From Trichoderma breve (lineage: Eukaryota > Ascomycota > Sordariomycetes > Hypocreales > Hypocreaceae), in contig NC_079233.1 of the NCBI RefSeq assembly GCF_028502605.1, positions 4,030,001-4,094,000 of the forward strand: DNA of 64,000 nt, given 5' to 3'. This document shows, one piece after another, positions 49,088 to 61,157 of this stretch (the first letter of the stretch is position 1; the number at the start of each line of letters is the position of its first letter). Below the pieces are notes generated by a model that had not been told where the DNA came from, ran no database searches, and worked only from the letters and a program-made list of their open reading frames with translations. Made by a program: the position numbers and the translations under genes.

Positions 49088-50003
49088 TGCGACAGGCTGC
49101 GGGTGTCGGTCGTGTGAAGGAGTGCCAGCATGGCGATTGCAGCCAGCGACACGCAAAACTTCAAGCTATGGTAATTTATAGCACAGGCAATTGAGATGCG
49201 TCGTCAGGGGTTTGATAGAAGGACGTCGAAGCTTCTAGGATCGTGGGATTGTCCAGGTGGCGTGGGATGTACAGAAGTAAAAAAGAGGGAGCTCTGGTGC
49301 TGTGACAACGACGTAATGGCAGTTGTTTGAGCTCTACCTTGGTTAGTGGCTCCATCCATATGGGCAGGGCGAGCTGCAGGTATTGAAGAAGAAACTTTCA
49401 AGGGCCGTAGCGGCCCCGCAGCGCCAAACAGCGTCACATCATTCATCCATTCAATGATTTGATCCATTGAAGTCTGTTTCCGTTTGAGTGCGGAGAAGCG
49501 TGCAGCATCTGAAGTTTGTTTGTACCTTTGGGGCTCAATTGGCATACAAGGTACATGCATGGATGAGTCTGGTATTGATATCATTGGGAGCAGCGTCACG
49601 GAGGTGGAAGCCTACAGAGTACATTGACTATAGTCTTTTCTCTCTGCCCTGGATTTCAATGATCTGATTTAGTCTCATTGAATCTCATATTAAATCCATC
49701 CAATATCATATAATACATTGTTACACCGATTAGTGCCCAGATGCGCCAATACGAGCACCTGCGGCACCAACCTAGCGCCACCAATGCGGGCGTTGTTCGT
49801 GATTTTAATTGATTTCCATCCATTGATGCTCCAGCACTTGCACTTTTCCATAGGGCTGCCCAGCCTATCGGATCTTCCCCAGCGCTCCCAATGAGGTTCA
49901 TCGAAAACTGACCGCATTCGCTCCTCTTTTCACTTCCGTATTATTCATGCTCAAGCCAGCCACAGCAAACGGCATCAACGCCTCAAACATGCTCTGATCC
50001 ACC
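49088..50003. other. Divergent promoter region
   Basis: Between the IKS1-type gene (-) and the Zn2Cys6 gene (+). A minus-strand frame at 49204-49584 (starting MISIPDSSMHVPCMP, containing MDQIIEWMNDVTLFG) is somewhat protein-like but has no recognisable domain or paralogue that I can name. I do not call it as a gene. Confidence 0.45.
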
Positions 50004-50987
50004 ATGGACCTTCGCCAAGCATGTGATCGATGCCATGACAAGAAGCTCAGATGCCCAAGACCGCCGGGCTCTCTGTGCTGTAGCCGCTGCACCAAGGCCA
50101 ACGTCACCTGCGTCTTCAGTCCGCCAACGAGACCATTCCGATATCCCCTAGGCCAGAATCATAATAACAATGGCTTTGACTGGCCCGATCTCATCGTCTT
50201 AGATCAACAGCAACAGGATCATCAGACGCCAAGTCAAGCGTTTGAGACGCCAGCCCTGACCGTTTCGGAGCGACTTGCTGGAGTTCTATCTGCCCTGGAT
50301 CGCATGTTGCAAGCTATGCCGTCATCCCTGGACATGCATCACGTTCCGAGGCAGCACCTAAGAGAATACGCTGACAACGTTGGGGACAACTTTGACTTGC
50401 AGTCAACTTTGGATGGCCTCCTTCACCACGCCCAGGATCTCGCCTCTATGTACCCCGAGGCCGCGTCCGCCGCCATCAACAAACGCACAACGGCTCCTGA
50501 ATCGGATGCCATCTGCGCTGTTCCGGATTGCATACATCAAGATCGTACGTCCTTGCATACAACGCCCTTGCCCAAGGTAGACAACGCGCTGTTAAATCTT
50601 GTCATGGCGTGCCACATCCGTCTTCTCGACATTATGGATACTCTTGCAGAGCATGGCCGAATGTGCGCCTTTATGGTCGCAACCCTTCCGCCAGACTATG
50701 ACCCCAAGTTTGCAGTTCCAGAAATCCGCGTTGGGTCCTTTGTTGCCCCTACTAATACTGCCGCTTCAATGCTACTCTCTGTGCTTGTGGACCTTCAAAC
50801 TATACTGGTGGACAGGATCAAGGATGTGGCCACCATCATTAACCAGGTAAAAGATGACCCACGAGCAGCCAGAGAGGCGAGAGTGATTAGCCTTCAATGC
50901 GAGATTCTTCAAGAACGCGCAGAGTCTACGTTGGGAGAGTTATCCAACTTTAGGGATGGGTTGGTGAGTGCGAGGCTGCTAAGATGA
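50004..50987 (+). CDS. Zn(II)2Cys6 transcription factor
   Basis: Fungal-specific binuclear zinc cluster regulator, 327 residues, one exon. The DNA-binding cluster is at residues 7-36: C7-x2-C10-x6-C17-x8-C26-x2-C29-x6-C36, with a basic KKLRCPRP between. The extra Cys at 25 (LCCSRC) is seen in AflR-like clusters. A Gln-rich and His/Asn-rich linker (about 52-75) follows, and the C-terminal part has helical segments ([37 protein letters not shown]) similar to the aflatoxin-regulator-type C-terminal domain. It lacks the long middle-homology region of larger zinc-cluster proteins. It is nuclear by inference. Targets are unknown; the nearest downstream gene on the same strand is an MFS exporter 3.4 kb away. 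Confidence 0.87.
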   Translation: MDLRQACDRCHDKKLRCPRPPGSLCCSRCTKANVTCVFSPPTRPFRYPLGQNHNNNGFDWPDLIVLDQQQQDHQTPSQAFETPALTVSERLAGVLSALDRMLQAMPSSLDMHHVPRQHLREYADNVGDNFDLQSTLDGLLHHAQDLASMYPEAASAAINKRTTAPESDAICAVPDCIHQDRTSLHTTPLPKVDNALLNLVMACHIRLLDIMDTLAEHGRMCAFMVATLPPDYDPKFAVPEIRVGSFVAPTNTAASMLLSVLVDLQTILVDRIKDVATIINQVKDDPRAAREARVISLQCEILQERAESTLGELSNFRDGLVSARLLR

Positions 50988-53900
50988 GGGCTACGAGTGC
51001 TTAGATGGAACAATATGTGCATTGTATATAGATACCCAAGTCCTCTGGCATGGATATAAGAGGCATTCCGCATTTCTTGACTTTAATCCCCATTTCAAAG
51101 ATACACCAAAATGTATCACGCGCTCTATGACAGACGGCTGTTCGGCATCTTAAAGGCATAGATCGATCTACATACTTAATTTAACTTACCAACTGCCGAG
51201 TATATCATAAAGATCATCTCTCTTGGATCATCAATTTAATTTCCCTTATCCTAGTACCTGCAGCTCGATAAGGGAGATAGTAACAATTCACAACTCCAGC
51301 CGTATGCATGTCTCAGACTCATCACACTAAAAATAAACGAGGGCCAAATTCCCCAGCTCGACATATTGCCCACCCCCTCTGTACATACGGATACATACAC
51401 AGATAATTGTGTACTCATAGATAGAGAATTAATTTAGATAGAATAGAAAATAAATATGCCGAGGCCACTGAAATTCTGTAGCACCAGACTCGCACTTGTA
51501 ATTACTCCGAAGCGAAATGCCACCATATCTAATGTGCAGATTGAGGTTGCACCATGACACTCGCAAACTCGACAGTGGCACCGGCAGCGCACGGGTAACA
51601 GAGCCGTTACCTTCTTTGGCCACTCTCCGGTGTGTCGTCGCGTAAGGAGGATTCATTGTACGCGGGTGCCCAACGAAGTCCGAAGAGCCGTGAGACAGCA
51701 TACATATGTAGGTAGTGTACGACCTACGACGTGGAGGCATTTGCCAACCTATTTTCCATTTTCAGTGACGCCGTGTCAAAAGTTCTACTCATGGTAATTG
51801 TTGCTCCTCCAAAAGCTGGATATTATGTCAATACATGTACCGAGTATATTGTGTTTGAATCATTCCATGTGGAAATTAGAGACGTATTTTGACTTGCAAC
51901 CCCAAAAATAGCACAGCCAGTTTGACAGCTCAGTGTCTCAACACGGGACCAACATGATTAGCATGTGATCGACAGCGAGCCGAGTCATGTTAGTTAGCTA
52001 GGGCGAGGCCAACGTGGTTTACCATTGACACGAAATGCGTTTGTGAGACATCTTGACGCAGCGCACCTCTCTTTAACAGGGCCCTTATCTGAAAGCATTG
52101 CCGCAAGATTCGCAAGCCACGCCGAAAGCCGGAATTTGTGAATAATCAAAGACAATTCTTGGAATGAGAGACGTAGCACCAAGCGTTTCGGCATTACCAA
52201 TTACGGTCATTCGGTGAGACATGTCGTGGCATGTCTCGGAGGGCATTTGTGGGAGACTACCTGTACTCGTAATTACAGTTAAGCTGCGCTAAATTGCAAC
52301 TTGAACATAGAGACAGGCTCATCTAGCATGAGCGAGTTCTCGTACCATGGATGGCATCAACGTCACGGAGGAGGTGCAAAAAGCTTGAGCAAAAGGGTGT
52401 GGAAGCTGGTACTTGTGTAGTTTATTATTCCCACCTAACAGCAAATGCGTATAATCCTCCGAAGGCAAACGTGGTTGATGGCGGAAAATCCGGGGGCCTG
52501 AAGCGACAGCCGGTTATATGCACACGTCGGAAAACATCTGCCGCTGATTGGGTGAGATGTTGCGAAGCTGCTCTAAGTGGTCACATGTAGCCAAGATCAA
52601 CAGCAGATAAAGGATGATGTGCATACGGTACGAGTTGTACATACGAATAGATGAAGGCGCAATTCCTTCGGGCTTGGAAACGGTTCCTTTGATGCTACGA
52701 TAACGTCTGGTCTCCCGCCTTTTTGCACAACGAGATGGTTCAGCTCACGTAAAAGTATCCCATCCAATGTAAGGTACAGGTCGTACGGCCGTGCCTGTAC
52801 CGAGTACCTGACCGCAACAACTCAATTTCCTGGGTCCAAGTACAGGGAACTTTTGCCTGCAGAAGCTCTGGCGGACGACTTGTGCTAAAAGGCTCCCCAT
52901 GCAACGGCTCTGCATGCCCCGCCGGAGTCGTGTCTTGGCGGCCTGAAAGTACCGAATACTCGAGCGGGCTACCAGGGACGGGAACGAGAACGCAGCTGGT
53001 ACCAGCAAGCATTACAACGCCCGCTTCGAGAACAAGTCCAAGGGTTCAGGGCACTAAGTGCACGTGCTGAGACAGCAGTACAACCCCCTAATTCCAGCAG
53101 TCACTTCAACTGGAAGTTGCCTAGCATTATTCTGTGCTGTCATGAATGTCAGCAGCACACGGTCGTACGTGGTCATACGAGTCCAAGTTATGTTGCCCTG
53201 CTTTGTTCTCTACTGTATGTCCGCATAACATTAACACTTCGGCTTACCTAGCTGCTGCTGATCCGCTCAAGTTGGCCGTTGCAGCTGCAGGTGTGCCGAA
53301 AGCAGAGACACAAACCGGCGCTGACAGTAGCGGCCGACTCAGGATCGGGGCGAAAGGCCGGCGCCGCCACCACATCTGCTCCCCTTCTCCATTTCTCCAT
53401 ACCTCCAGCGACTCCAGGGCCGAGAGGAGAATCATTCGGGGGGGGTGTGGGGGAGAGGCCCTTGTCGCGATCTGGCAATGATTGGGGGGCAACTGTCAGA
53501 CTCGACCGCTGGATATGCTTATTGCACACTGTTCGATATGCTGGTTTTTGGCCCCCGCCGGGAGAAACGCATATTCGCCTCGGACGGCTTTGGAAACTCG
53601 ATACAGGTACTCATACATGTGCATGGCGGAGCATGAGTTGCTAGTTTGGACCAAGGCCATCGATGCTACCTTACTCTGGCCCTGGTCGAGATCCATGGCC
53701 CGTATTCTTGTGCTGCGCTCCGCTAGTTGCTGCGGTACATCGCACGACCCTCACCCTGGGCTGTCCCAATTCCTTGCTGGCAAGGCCATCTTCGTTATGC
53801 CGCATTTCGAGTCCATCTTTCCCCCCTCTTGAGGCTTTCCTCTTTCATCCTCTCATCCCTTCTCTCCCTTCTCTCTGGTCTCTCTCGCCAATTATGACGC

Positions 53901-54411
53901 TCCAATTGTATCTTCACACCGTCTTCACATGAGCGTCTTCGCATGAGCCCCTACGAGCACCAAGGAGATGCAAAGCTAAACAAATAATCCTATAGCGCTG
54001 GCACTGGCCTAAAGCCGCGGCTAAGACGACTTGTTTCTTTCGAATAACTAAGAGCTGGTGCCGCCTATTAGGTTTAGCGTTCGAGGTGAGAAGTTCAGCC
54101 ATCGTGCCATAATACCGAGCCCGCACGCTTATGCCCGATCAATGTTGTTTCAAACACCCAATTAACTTGCCTGGCCTCCCCTTTGAAAATTGAAACCAAA
54201 GCAAATTAAAAATCTCCGCCACCAAAAAAAATAGAAGGGGAGAAAAAAGAAAAAAGAAGACAAGAAGACGAAAACATGTGTTCAGCTTACTCGCGCCTAC
54301 TGTGGTCCTCAACTGTGTCAACCAGCACAACTACGCCAACTTGAACAATAAAACATCACCAAACATGACCATGCCTGGCTAACTCAGCGAAAAGCGCAGC
54401 AAACGGCCACA
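50988..54411. other. Long intergenic region, about 3.4 kb
   Basis: No gene-like frame on either strand. The stretch 53220-53620 is GC-rich with several overlapping short frames. The stretch 53840-53900 is CT-rich (leader-like), and 54215-54270 is a purine-rich A/G run. I see no repeat or transposon end. Confidence 0.5.
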
Positions 54412-56262
54412 ATGGCCTCCTCCAGCACATCCACAGACGCTCAATCCCAGTCTTCAGAACACGGAGCAGCGCTACATCCACGCGCTGACGAGAAGCACGG
54501 CCTCGAACGAAACTCTACCAGCATCTCTAGAGACCCTCGCGACTCCAACGACGTAGCCGATCCTACCACCGACACTGAGAAACAGATCTATGTTGTTCAA
54601 GATGCAGACTCCAATGACGATGAAAATCTGGTGTGGTGGGATGGCGAAGACGACCTTCAAAACCCCTACAACTGGCCCGCCTGGCGCAAAGTTCTCAATA
54701 GCGTTCTCGTCAGCTCTCTTTCTTTCATCACGCCCTTAGCATCATGTATGAGCATCTTCATTTTGCCCTTTCGGTGTCTCTTGATTATTCAAGGCTGACT
54801 TGTATGTCTAGCCATGTTTGCTCCTGGTGTCCCCGATCTCATGGTGGAATTCCATACCACAAGCCAGGAACTGGCAGCCTTTTGCGTTTCCGTATACGTC
54901 CTGGGCTTTGCTGCCGGGCCTATGCTCTTTGCGCCATTGTCTGAGCTGTATGGCCGACAAATCGTTTATAACACCACAAACGTTGGCTTCATTGGTAAGA
55001 TTTCAGCCTAGCCAATTCATCTCATATATCATATACAGCCCTTGCTATCTCATATTCTATGGACGACGCAGCTAACGCCCGCCAAGTCTTCGTCATCGCC
55101 TGTGCAAAGGCCCCGTCAATGAATGCCCTCATCGTTTTTCGATTCTTCAGTGGCATCTTCGGCTCTTGTCCCATCACCAACGGCGGCGGCACCATCACCG
55201 ACATGATTACCCAGGAGAAGCGCGGCGCCGCCATGGCAGGCTTCGCTATTGGGCCCCTGTTAGGCCCGGTCGTCGGTCCTGTTGTCGGCGGGTTCATCAC
55301 CACGGGCCTCGGGTGGCGCTGGGTCTTTTGGATCATGGCGATTCTCGCGGGCACCCTGGCCTTTCTCTACGCCGTCCTCGCCAGCGAGACGTATGCTTCC
55401 GTGCTACTCGACCGCAAGGCCAGAAGGCTGAGGAAAGAGACGGGCAATCCCCTCCTACGGTCCAAGCTTGATCCCGGGCTGTCAAGTGCTGCGTACCTTA
55501 AGCGCGGCATCCTACGGCCATTCAAGCTGCTGGTATTGTCTCCCATCAGCATCATCTGCGGCATCTACGTCGGCGTGGTCTACGCATATCTCTACCTACT
55601 CTTCACCAGCTTAACCCCCCTCTTCATGGAAATCTACCACTTCAAGACGAGCTTCGCAGGCCTCACTTTCTTAGGAATTGGCATCGGCAGCATGATCGGT
55701 GTTGCCTTCTTCTCCCTCACCAGCGACAGGACCATCAAAAAGAAGGCCGCGGAAGAGGCCGTGGCGGCAGAGGCAGAGGGCAGGGCGCCCGAAGGCATGA
55801 AGCCCGAGTACCGCCTCTCGCCCCTGATGGTCGGCGCCCTCACGCTTCCCGTGGGCTTCTTCATCTACGGGTGGACCGCCGAGTACCAGGTCCACTGGAT
55901 CGCACCCATCATCGGTACCGTCGTTATCGGCGTCGGCGATCTCATCGTCTACATGGTAAGCCCCCCTTTCTCTCACTAATAGAATACATCCAGCTAAACA
56001 TCATCACCTCTAGTCTCTCCAGATGTATCTCGTCGACACCTTCACAATTTACGCCGCCTCCGCCCTCGCTGCAAACGCAGTCATCCGCTCCATCGCAGGA
56101 TCCGTCCTTCCCCTCGCCGGCTTGCCCATGTACAACCGTCTCGGCATGGGCTGGGGCAACAGCATCCTCGGCTTCATCGGCCTCGCATTATCACCCATCG
56201 CGTGGCTATTTGTCAAGCACGGCGAGAAACTGCGCAAGAGATTTGATATCAAGAATTTATGA
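54412..56262 (+). CDS. MFS transporter, DHA1 type
   Basis: Second DHA1 drug:H+ antiporter-like protein, 541 residues. The model is join(54412..54745, 54812..54994, 55087..55955, 56023..56262), with three introns of 66, 92 and 67 nt. All keep phase and sit at conserved positions. The N-terminus is hydrophilic and acidic, with the DHA1 entry motif [21 protein letters not shown]1-2 read [22 protein letters not shown]. Motif A is [10 protein letters not shown]4 has [20 protein letters not shown]. Motif C-like [16 protein letters not shown] follows, then a central loop with basic repeats. The final exon ([20 protein letters not shown]) completes TM10-12. Overall it resembles fungal multidrug/polyamine exporters. 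The substrate is unknown. Confidence 0.88.
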
Positions 56263-56900
56263 GAGAGCATCCCCTTTATTTTTCTTCCTACTTTCTAGAT
56301 TAGCTCCAAACGACACGATTTTAGACACCACTTTATCAAGATATAACAACGCCAAACCATCACACCACTACCTTCATCTTAGCATCAAAAAGTCGAATGG
56401 GTTCGGTTGCATAGGATATTTTTAATCACCGGGAATGGGACAAACCTACTCGAGATCGAGACCAAAGGCCACATTCAATTACATGATCTACAAAACAATA
56501 GGGGAGACTAATTGGAAAGAGAGGGATATTTAACATGGGTGTGATATACCCAATAGGGGAACCTTATAAAATTGCCATAGTGGCGAGAATAAATGATCAA
56601 CGTCTATTATAACACTTTCACAGACATGTTGCCAAAACTTGGGAGCCTCTAAGAGGTAATGCTCTTTTTCATTCGTTAAGACGTAAAGTTTTGTTTTTTG
56701 TCATTAATTGATAGGTGACCTGCATGCAACCGCCTCAAAAACTAGCTAGCTTCATACCTCGGGCGTTGTTGCGTTTATACCATCATAGCCATTCGGGCAC
56801 TTCGTTTTTCCTCTTTTCTTTCTTTAAAACAAAAAAAAATCATTCCCATTCTTCCCAAATCCAGCAAATGTTTTTCCCTTTTTATTCCAAATCCCGTCGT
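56263..56900. other. Convergent 3' region
   Basis: Between the MFS gene (+) and pyruvate kinase (-). No gene was seen. Confidence 0.55.
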
Positions 56901-58759
56901 CTAAGCCATCTGTCCAATGCCCAGGTGGTCTGGGTCAGCGCGGACAATGCGCAGGGTGTTGGTGTTGCCCATGCCGCCCTTCCAGCCCTGGACAACGACG
57001 ACGGTATCGCCGGCAGTCAGGGTGCCGAGCTCGATGGCGTGGGTGACGGCCCACTTGATGCGCTTGTCGACATCCTCCTGCCAGTTGACAGTCTCGAAGT
57101 CGGGCTTCTGCTCGGGGTACAGGAAAGGATAGACACCACGGTACAGGTGGCTGAATCGAGAAGTGGTGGGGTTTCGGGTCACCATGAAGATGGGGCAGAT
57201 AGGGCGGTACTTGGACAGCAGGCGGGCTGAGTCTCCGGAGGTGGAGAGAACAATGATACCACCAGCTCCCAGGTCGAGGGAGGCACGGACGGCAGCCATG
57301 GCGCAGGACTCGACGGGGGAGACGGGGCGCTTCACCAGGGTGCACAGCTCCTCAAAGTGGGAGACGTAAGGGATGGTGTTCTCAGCCTTGAGACTGGCCT
57401 CGTGCATCTCACGGACGGACTCGGCGGGGTAGTTACCCTTGGCGGTCTCACCAGAAAGCATGACGCAGTCAGCGCCATCAGTGACGGCGTTGCCAACATC
57501 GCTAATCTCAGCACGAGTAGGACGAGGGTTCTTGATCATGGACTCGAGCATCTGGGTAGCACAGATGACGGGCTTGCCAGCAATGTTGCACATGGCAATC
57601 ATCTTCTTCTGGGCAGCGAACACCTCAGCGGCGGGGATCTCAATACCCAGGTCACCACGGGCAACCATGACACCGTCGGTCTCCTCGAGAATCTCGGCAA
57701 AGTTGTTCAGGCCCTGTCGGTTCTCGATCTTAGCAATGATCTGGATCTGCTTGCCCTCAGGTCCCAGGACGTCACGGATATCCTTGATATCCTGAGCACG
57801 GCGGATAAATGAGGCAAAGACCATGTCGACACCGTTCTTGACACCAAACCGAAGATCGGCCTTGTCCTTCTCAGAGAGAGCGGGCAGGTCGACGTCGGTG
57901 TTGGGCAAGTTGACACCCTTTCGGGAGGAAATGAATCCATTGTTTCGGGCGCGGACCTCGACGGTCTTGTCGTCCTTGATGCTCAGGACATCAAAGGCAA
58001 GGACACCGTCGTCGACGTAGATGACACGACCAGGTTGGATCACCTTGGTGATGTTCTTGTAGTCGACATACCTGTGACATCGTCAGCATTTCGTTTCGCC
58101 CAACCATCAGCTTATGAGAGAGGACAATGGTGGGTGGTAATTTCTTTAGTCATGAATAGCATAGGGCATCAATTAGGACCCAAGCAGTCCCGCCCGTTGG
58201 CATCCTCATGCATGACATTACCACCACAAAGAGGGCGGGGAGGGTGTGTGCTGTGCCCCTCCCTGCCCCTCCCCCCTCTTTGGACAAAACAAAGAAATTC
58301 TTACATGTTCTGGGTATCACAAGCAGTGATGTATTTCTCATCGGTGGTGATGTTCATGACGGTACCGACGGTGATGGGAATGTCCACATCGCCAGTGGTG
58401 TTGCCGGTACGGATCTCGGGGCCCTTGGTGTCGAGGGCAATGGCAACAGGTCGTCCAGGGTGGACGTCAACGGCAGCGCGCACATTGTCAATGACAGACT
58501 GGTGGTACTCGTAGCTGCCGTGGGAGAAGTTCATACGGGCCACGTTCAGGCCAGCATCACGAAGCTTGTTGAGGGCCTCGACCGAGTTGGTCTTGGGGCC
58601 GATGGTGCAGATGATGGCAGTACGGCGAAAGTTGCGGGCAGGGGTGAAGGCTGTGTTGAGGGAGGCCAGCCAATTAATGCGGCCACCGATTTCCAGGTGC
58701 TCCTGGGCCGTGGTCGCCATGATGCTGACGGTGCGAGAGGGCTTGGGGATCTGGGACAT
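56901..58759 (-). CDS. pki1: Pyruvate kinase
   Basis: Glycolytic enzyme converting phosphoenolpyruvate and ADP to pyruvate and ATP; cytosolic tetramer. The model is complement(join(56901..58071, 58305..58759)), 541 residues. The single 233-nt intron (GTAAGA...GTCACAG) splits the Met codon in QNM|YVDYK. Conserved blocks are [43 protein letters not shown], the signature [66 protein letters not shown] and the C-terminal [15 protein letters not shown]. Codon use is strongly biased to C/G-ending codons, as expected for a highly expressed gene. The minus-strand upstream region is CT-rich, a usual feature of strong fungal promoters. T. reesei calls this gene pki1. Confidence 0.96.
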
Positions 58760-60605
58760 GGTTAAGAAGGGGTTCGGCGTCGAGCACTAGAAGTCAAGCC
58801 GGTCGGGAGAGGGAGAAGTGGTTATGCTCACGAGTCAAATAGATTCGTCAGGCTCCCGTGAGAAAGAGATGACGATGAGACGGAATGTCAAAGATTGCGC
58901 AGAAGATGATTTGAGGGAGGAAGCAGACGAGGATGGAGAGGGAAATAAATAAGGATAAGAGAGAGAGAGATTCAACGAGGGATGGAGAGAGAAAAAAAAA
59001 ACCACGCCTAAGCAACGGCAGAGCAGTCGATTAGGTGATGCTACCTCAAAACTATGTGGTGTGGAGGGGGTGGGAAAGCCGGCAGCCGTCAGTGGTTGGT
59101 TTTTTTCCTCCTGTAACTGCAAAGTATCACAGTAACGCGGCAAGGGGATCTGTGAGCCAACGAAGGCTAATCATTGGCCAGCTCAAGGCGTATCGAGAGG
59201 CGAGCGCTGTTTTCGGTGCTAATAAAAGCCCAGGTCATCTCCAACTCAACTCAACTTGCCCCTCCTCAAAAGCAAGCAGCAAGCCCAGCAACCCAGTTAG
59301 TTGCCAGGGTACAGGAGGGGCACTAATAGAGGGGCACTGCAAAAAGGGACCGGCCGCTAGTCTCACCGTTATCTCTGGCGCATGCTAATTGAACAGTAAA
59401 AGAAACCGACCTCAGTATGTAAGTAATAATCCAGCACGCCGTAAACGGACGGCGGGGCGGAGTGCAGAAGAAGAGTGCGGAACATTTTTTTTTTTTTGTT
59501 TTTTTTTTGTTCATTGGCTTTTTTTGGATTTGGCCCAGGATATCATAATATGATACTCCGTATTCCGTAAGTTCAGCACCGGCCATTATACATTGATATC
59601 CATGTATGATTACGCCGGGGACTTGTTCCATCTGACCTCAAAACTCTCACTCTGCCTCGCCTGTGCTCCGTATTGCGCTTGTTGTGAGGCATTTGCAGCT
59701 GCCACTCCCGCCGGTGCCGCCCCCCGGGTACACTCCATGCCTATCGCTGAGGATTCCTCTTCAGCATGGCTAATAGTATAAGCACTGCCCCTTGCTGCCA
59801 CAGCACTCGCATACAACAAGGGGATTTGGGGAAATGCTCCGTGTTTCGGCTCGTCTCAACAAAAAAAAATGAATTCGGTGCTACTTGTTTGGTCGAGTCT
59901 TTTCCCCCACGCCGCACGCCGTCTCTCTAGCGCCGGATCATAGTGAGAATTAACGTGTTGGACGAAGCGCGAGGCTCGGAGAATCAAGCATCCTTCCCAG
60001 CTCGTGGCCTGTGATGTCGGGTGAACAAAACGGGCAACACGCCAGACGTCAAGCGTTATGTGCTCGCAATCTTGTGCCTCATCCGTTTTTGCCCTCCCAA
60101 TCACCCGATACTCTTGCAAGGCCCGTGACTTTTCGTGATGTTTGCTAATACGGGCAATTAGCACTCAGTCCACTCTTATCGGGGATACAAGTTGAGCTTT
60201 CGGGCCTGTTCTTACCTTTTTTTTGCCCCTCTATCCTAATTAGGATTAGAGTTCCAGATACTGGCTTGGCCCGATTAACCTCTAGCGCTGTTGAGCTCGT
60301 TGCATGACTAAGCTGAAGCTGGTGATTTTGCTGACTCATCGAGGGAGCTCTGGTTGTCTGGCGAGGATCCGGAAGATGAGGCGCCGATCTCCGAAAATCC
60401 CAGCCAGCGTCGGATGCGCAAAGCACGTGAGTTGGGGCGGTGCCGTCACCTCAGCTGTTTCTCCAGCCTCCAAGAGCTGTATTAGCCTCTCACCGTTGCG
60501 ACACCCCTTGCGAGCTTCTCCAGATCCCCACGACGACCAAAAAACCTCCGTTGCGGCCTCTGATTTTTATCCTCGGATCGAATCGAATCGGAAAAATCAG
60601 TCACC
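58760..60605. other. Divergent promoter region, about 1.8 kb
   Basis: Promoters of pyruvate kinase (-) and atg44 (+). Holds a T-rich tract at 59486-59510 (two runs of ten or more T) and a polypurine stretch at 58965-59000. No supportable gene. Confidence 0.5.
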
Positions 60606-61157
60606 ATGGTGGTACGTCCTTCCCCCGATCCAAATCCCCCGCCCCGGTTCCTGCTTCCGTGCTGGCCCTCCATCGCGGCGTCCTCGGGCGCTTGCGCTTG
60701 GAGTCGTGCCAGATGTCGCCTGCTTGACTGGCCTTTCTAAGACTGATCGCAGCTTCTCGACCTGCTGACGCTGGGCCTCTGGTCAAAGGTTGGACGTTTG
60801 ACACACTATGCTTTTGACGCCGTTCTTCGTAAGAAATCTTTTGTCCCACCCCCTTGCGTTTTTGCGATGCCGAATGGTTGCTAAATTTGCATGTGACAGT
60901 CTCGGCTTTTCTCGCTGGCGTGAAGCGATCGACCGGCTTGACGTGAGTTTACTAGAGCTTTATTAATGCGCATATTTGTGTTTTCGTCTCTCGAACCCGC
61001 GGGTTAACGGGCCATCAGTTTCAAGAGCGACAAGGTTGCCGGCGAGAACAAGGATATCTCCAAATGGATCGATAAGTACCTCGGCGTCGGCGAGTGGGTG
61101 ATGGACCAGTCCGTTGCCATCGCCGGCTCCAGCGGCTTCTTTGAGCGCAAGCGATAG
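60606..61157 (+). CDS. ATG44: Mitofissin (Atg44 / DUF1748), four exons
   Basis: Small mitochondrial protein of the mitofissin family (formerly DUF1748). In yeasts Atg44 acts in the intermembrane space to drive mitochondrial fission needed for mitophagy. The model is join(60606..60611, 60789..60828, 60900..60942, 61019..61157), 75 residues. The first coding exon is just ATGGTG (two codons) in an ACC-ATG context, followed by a GTACGT donor. The product reads MVVGRLTHYAFDAVL, then LSAFLAGVKRSTGLT, then ISKWIDKYLGVGEWVMDQ and a VAIAGSSGFFERKR end. The GRLTHYAFDAVL, AGVKRSTGLT, YLGVGEW and SSGFFERK blocks are the family signature. Every junction keeps frame. No cleavable presequence is visible, as in the family. 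Confidence 0.92.

Noticed and set aside
49204..49584. Minus-strand frame with MDQIIEWMNDVTLFG
   Set aside because: Mildly protein-like but short, single exon, no domain and no homologue that I can name.
59486..59510. Long T tracts
   Set aside because: Simple homopolymers in a promoter region; no link to a mobile element or terminator was seen.
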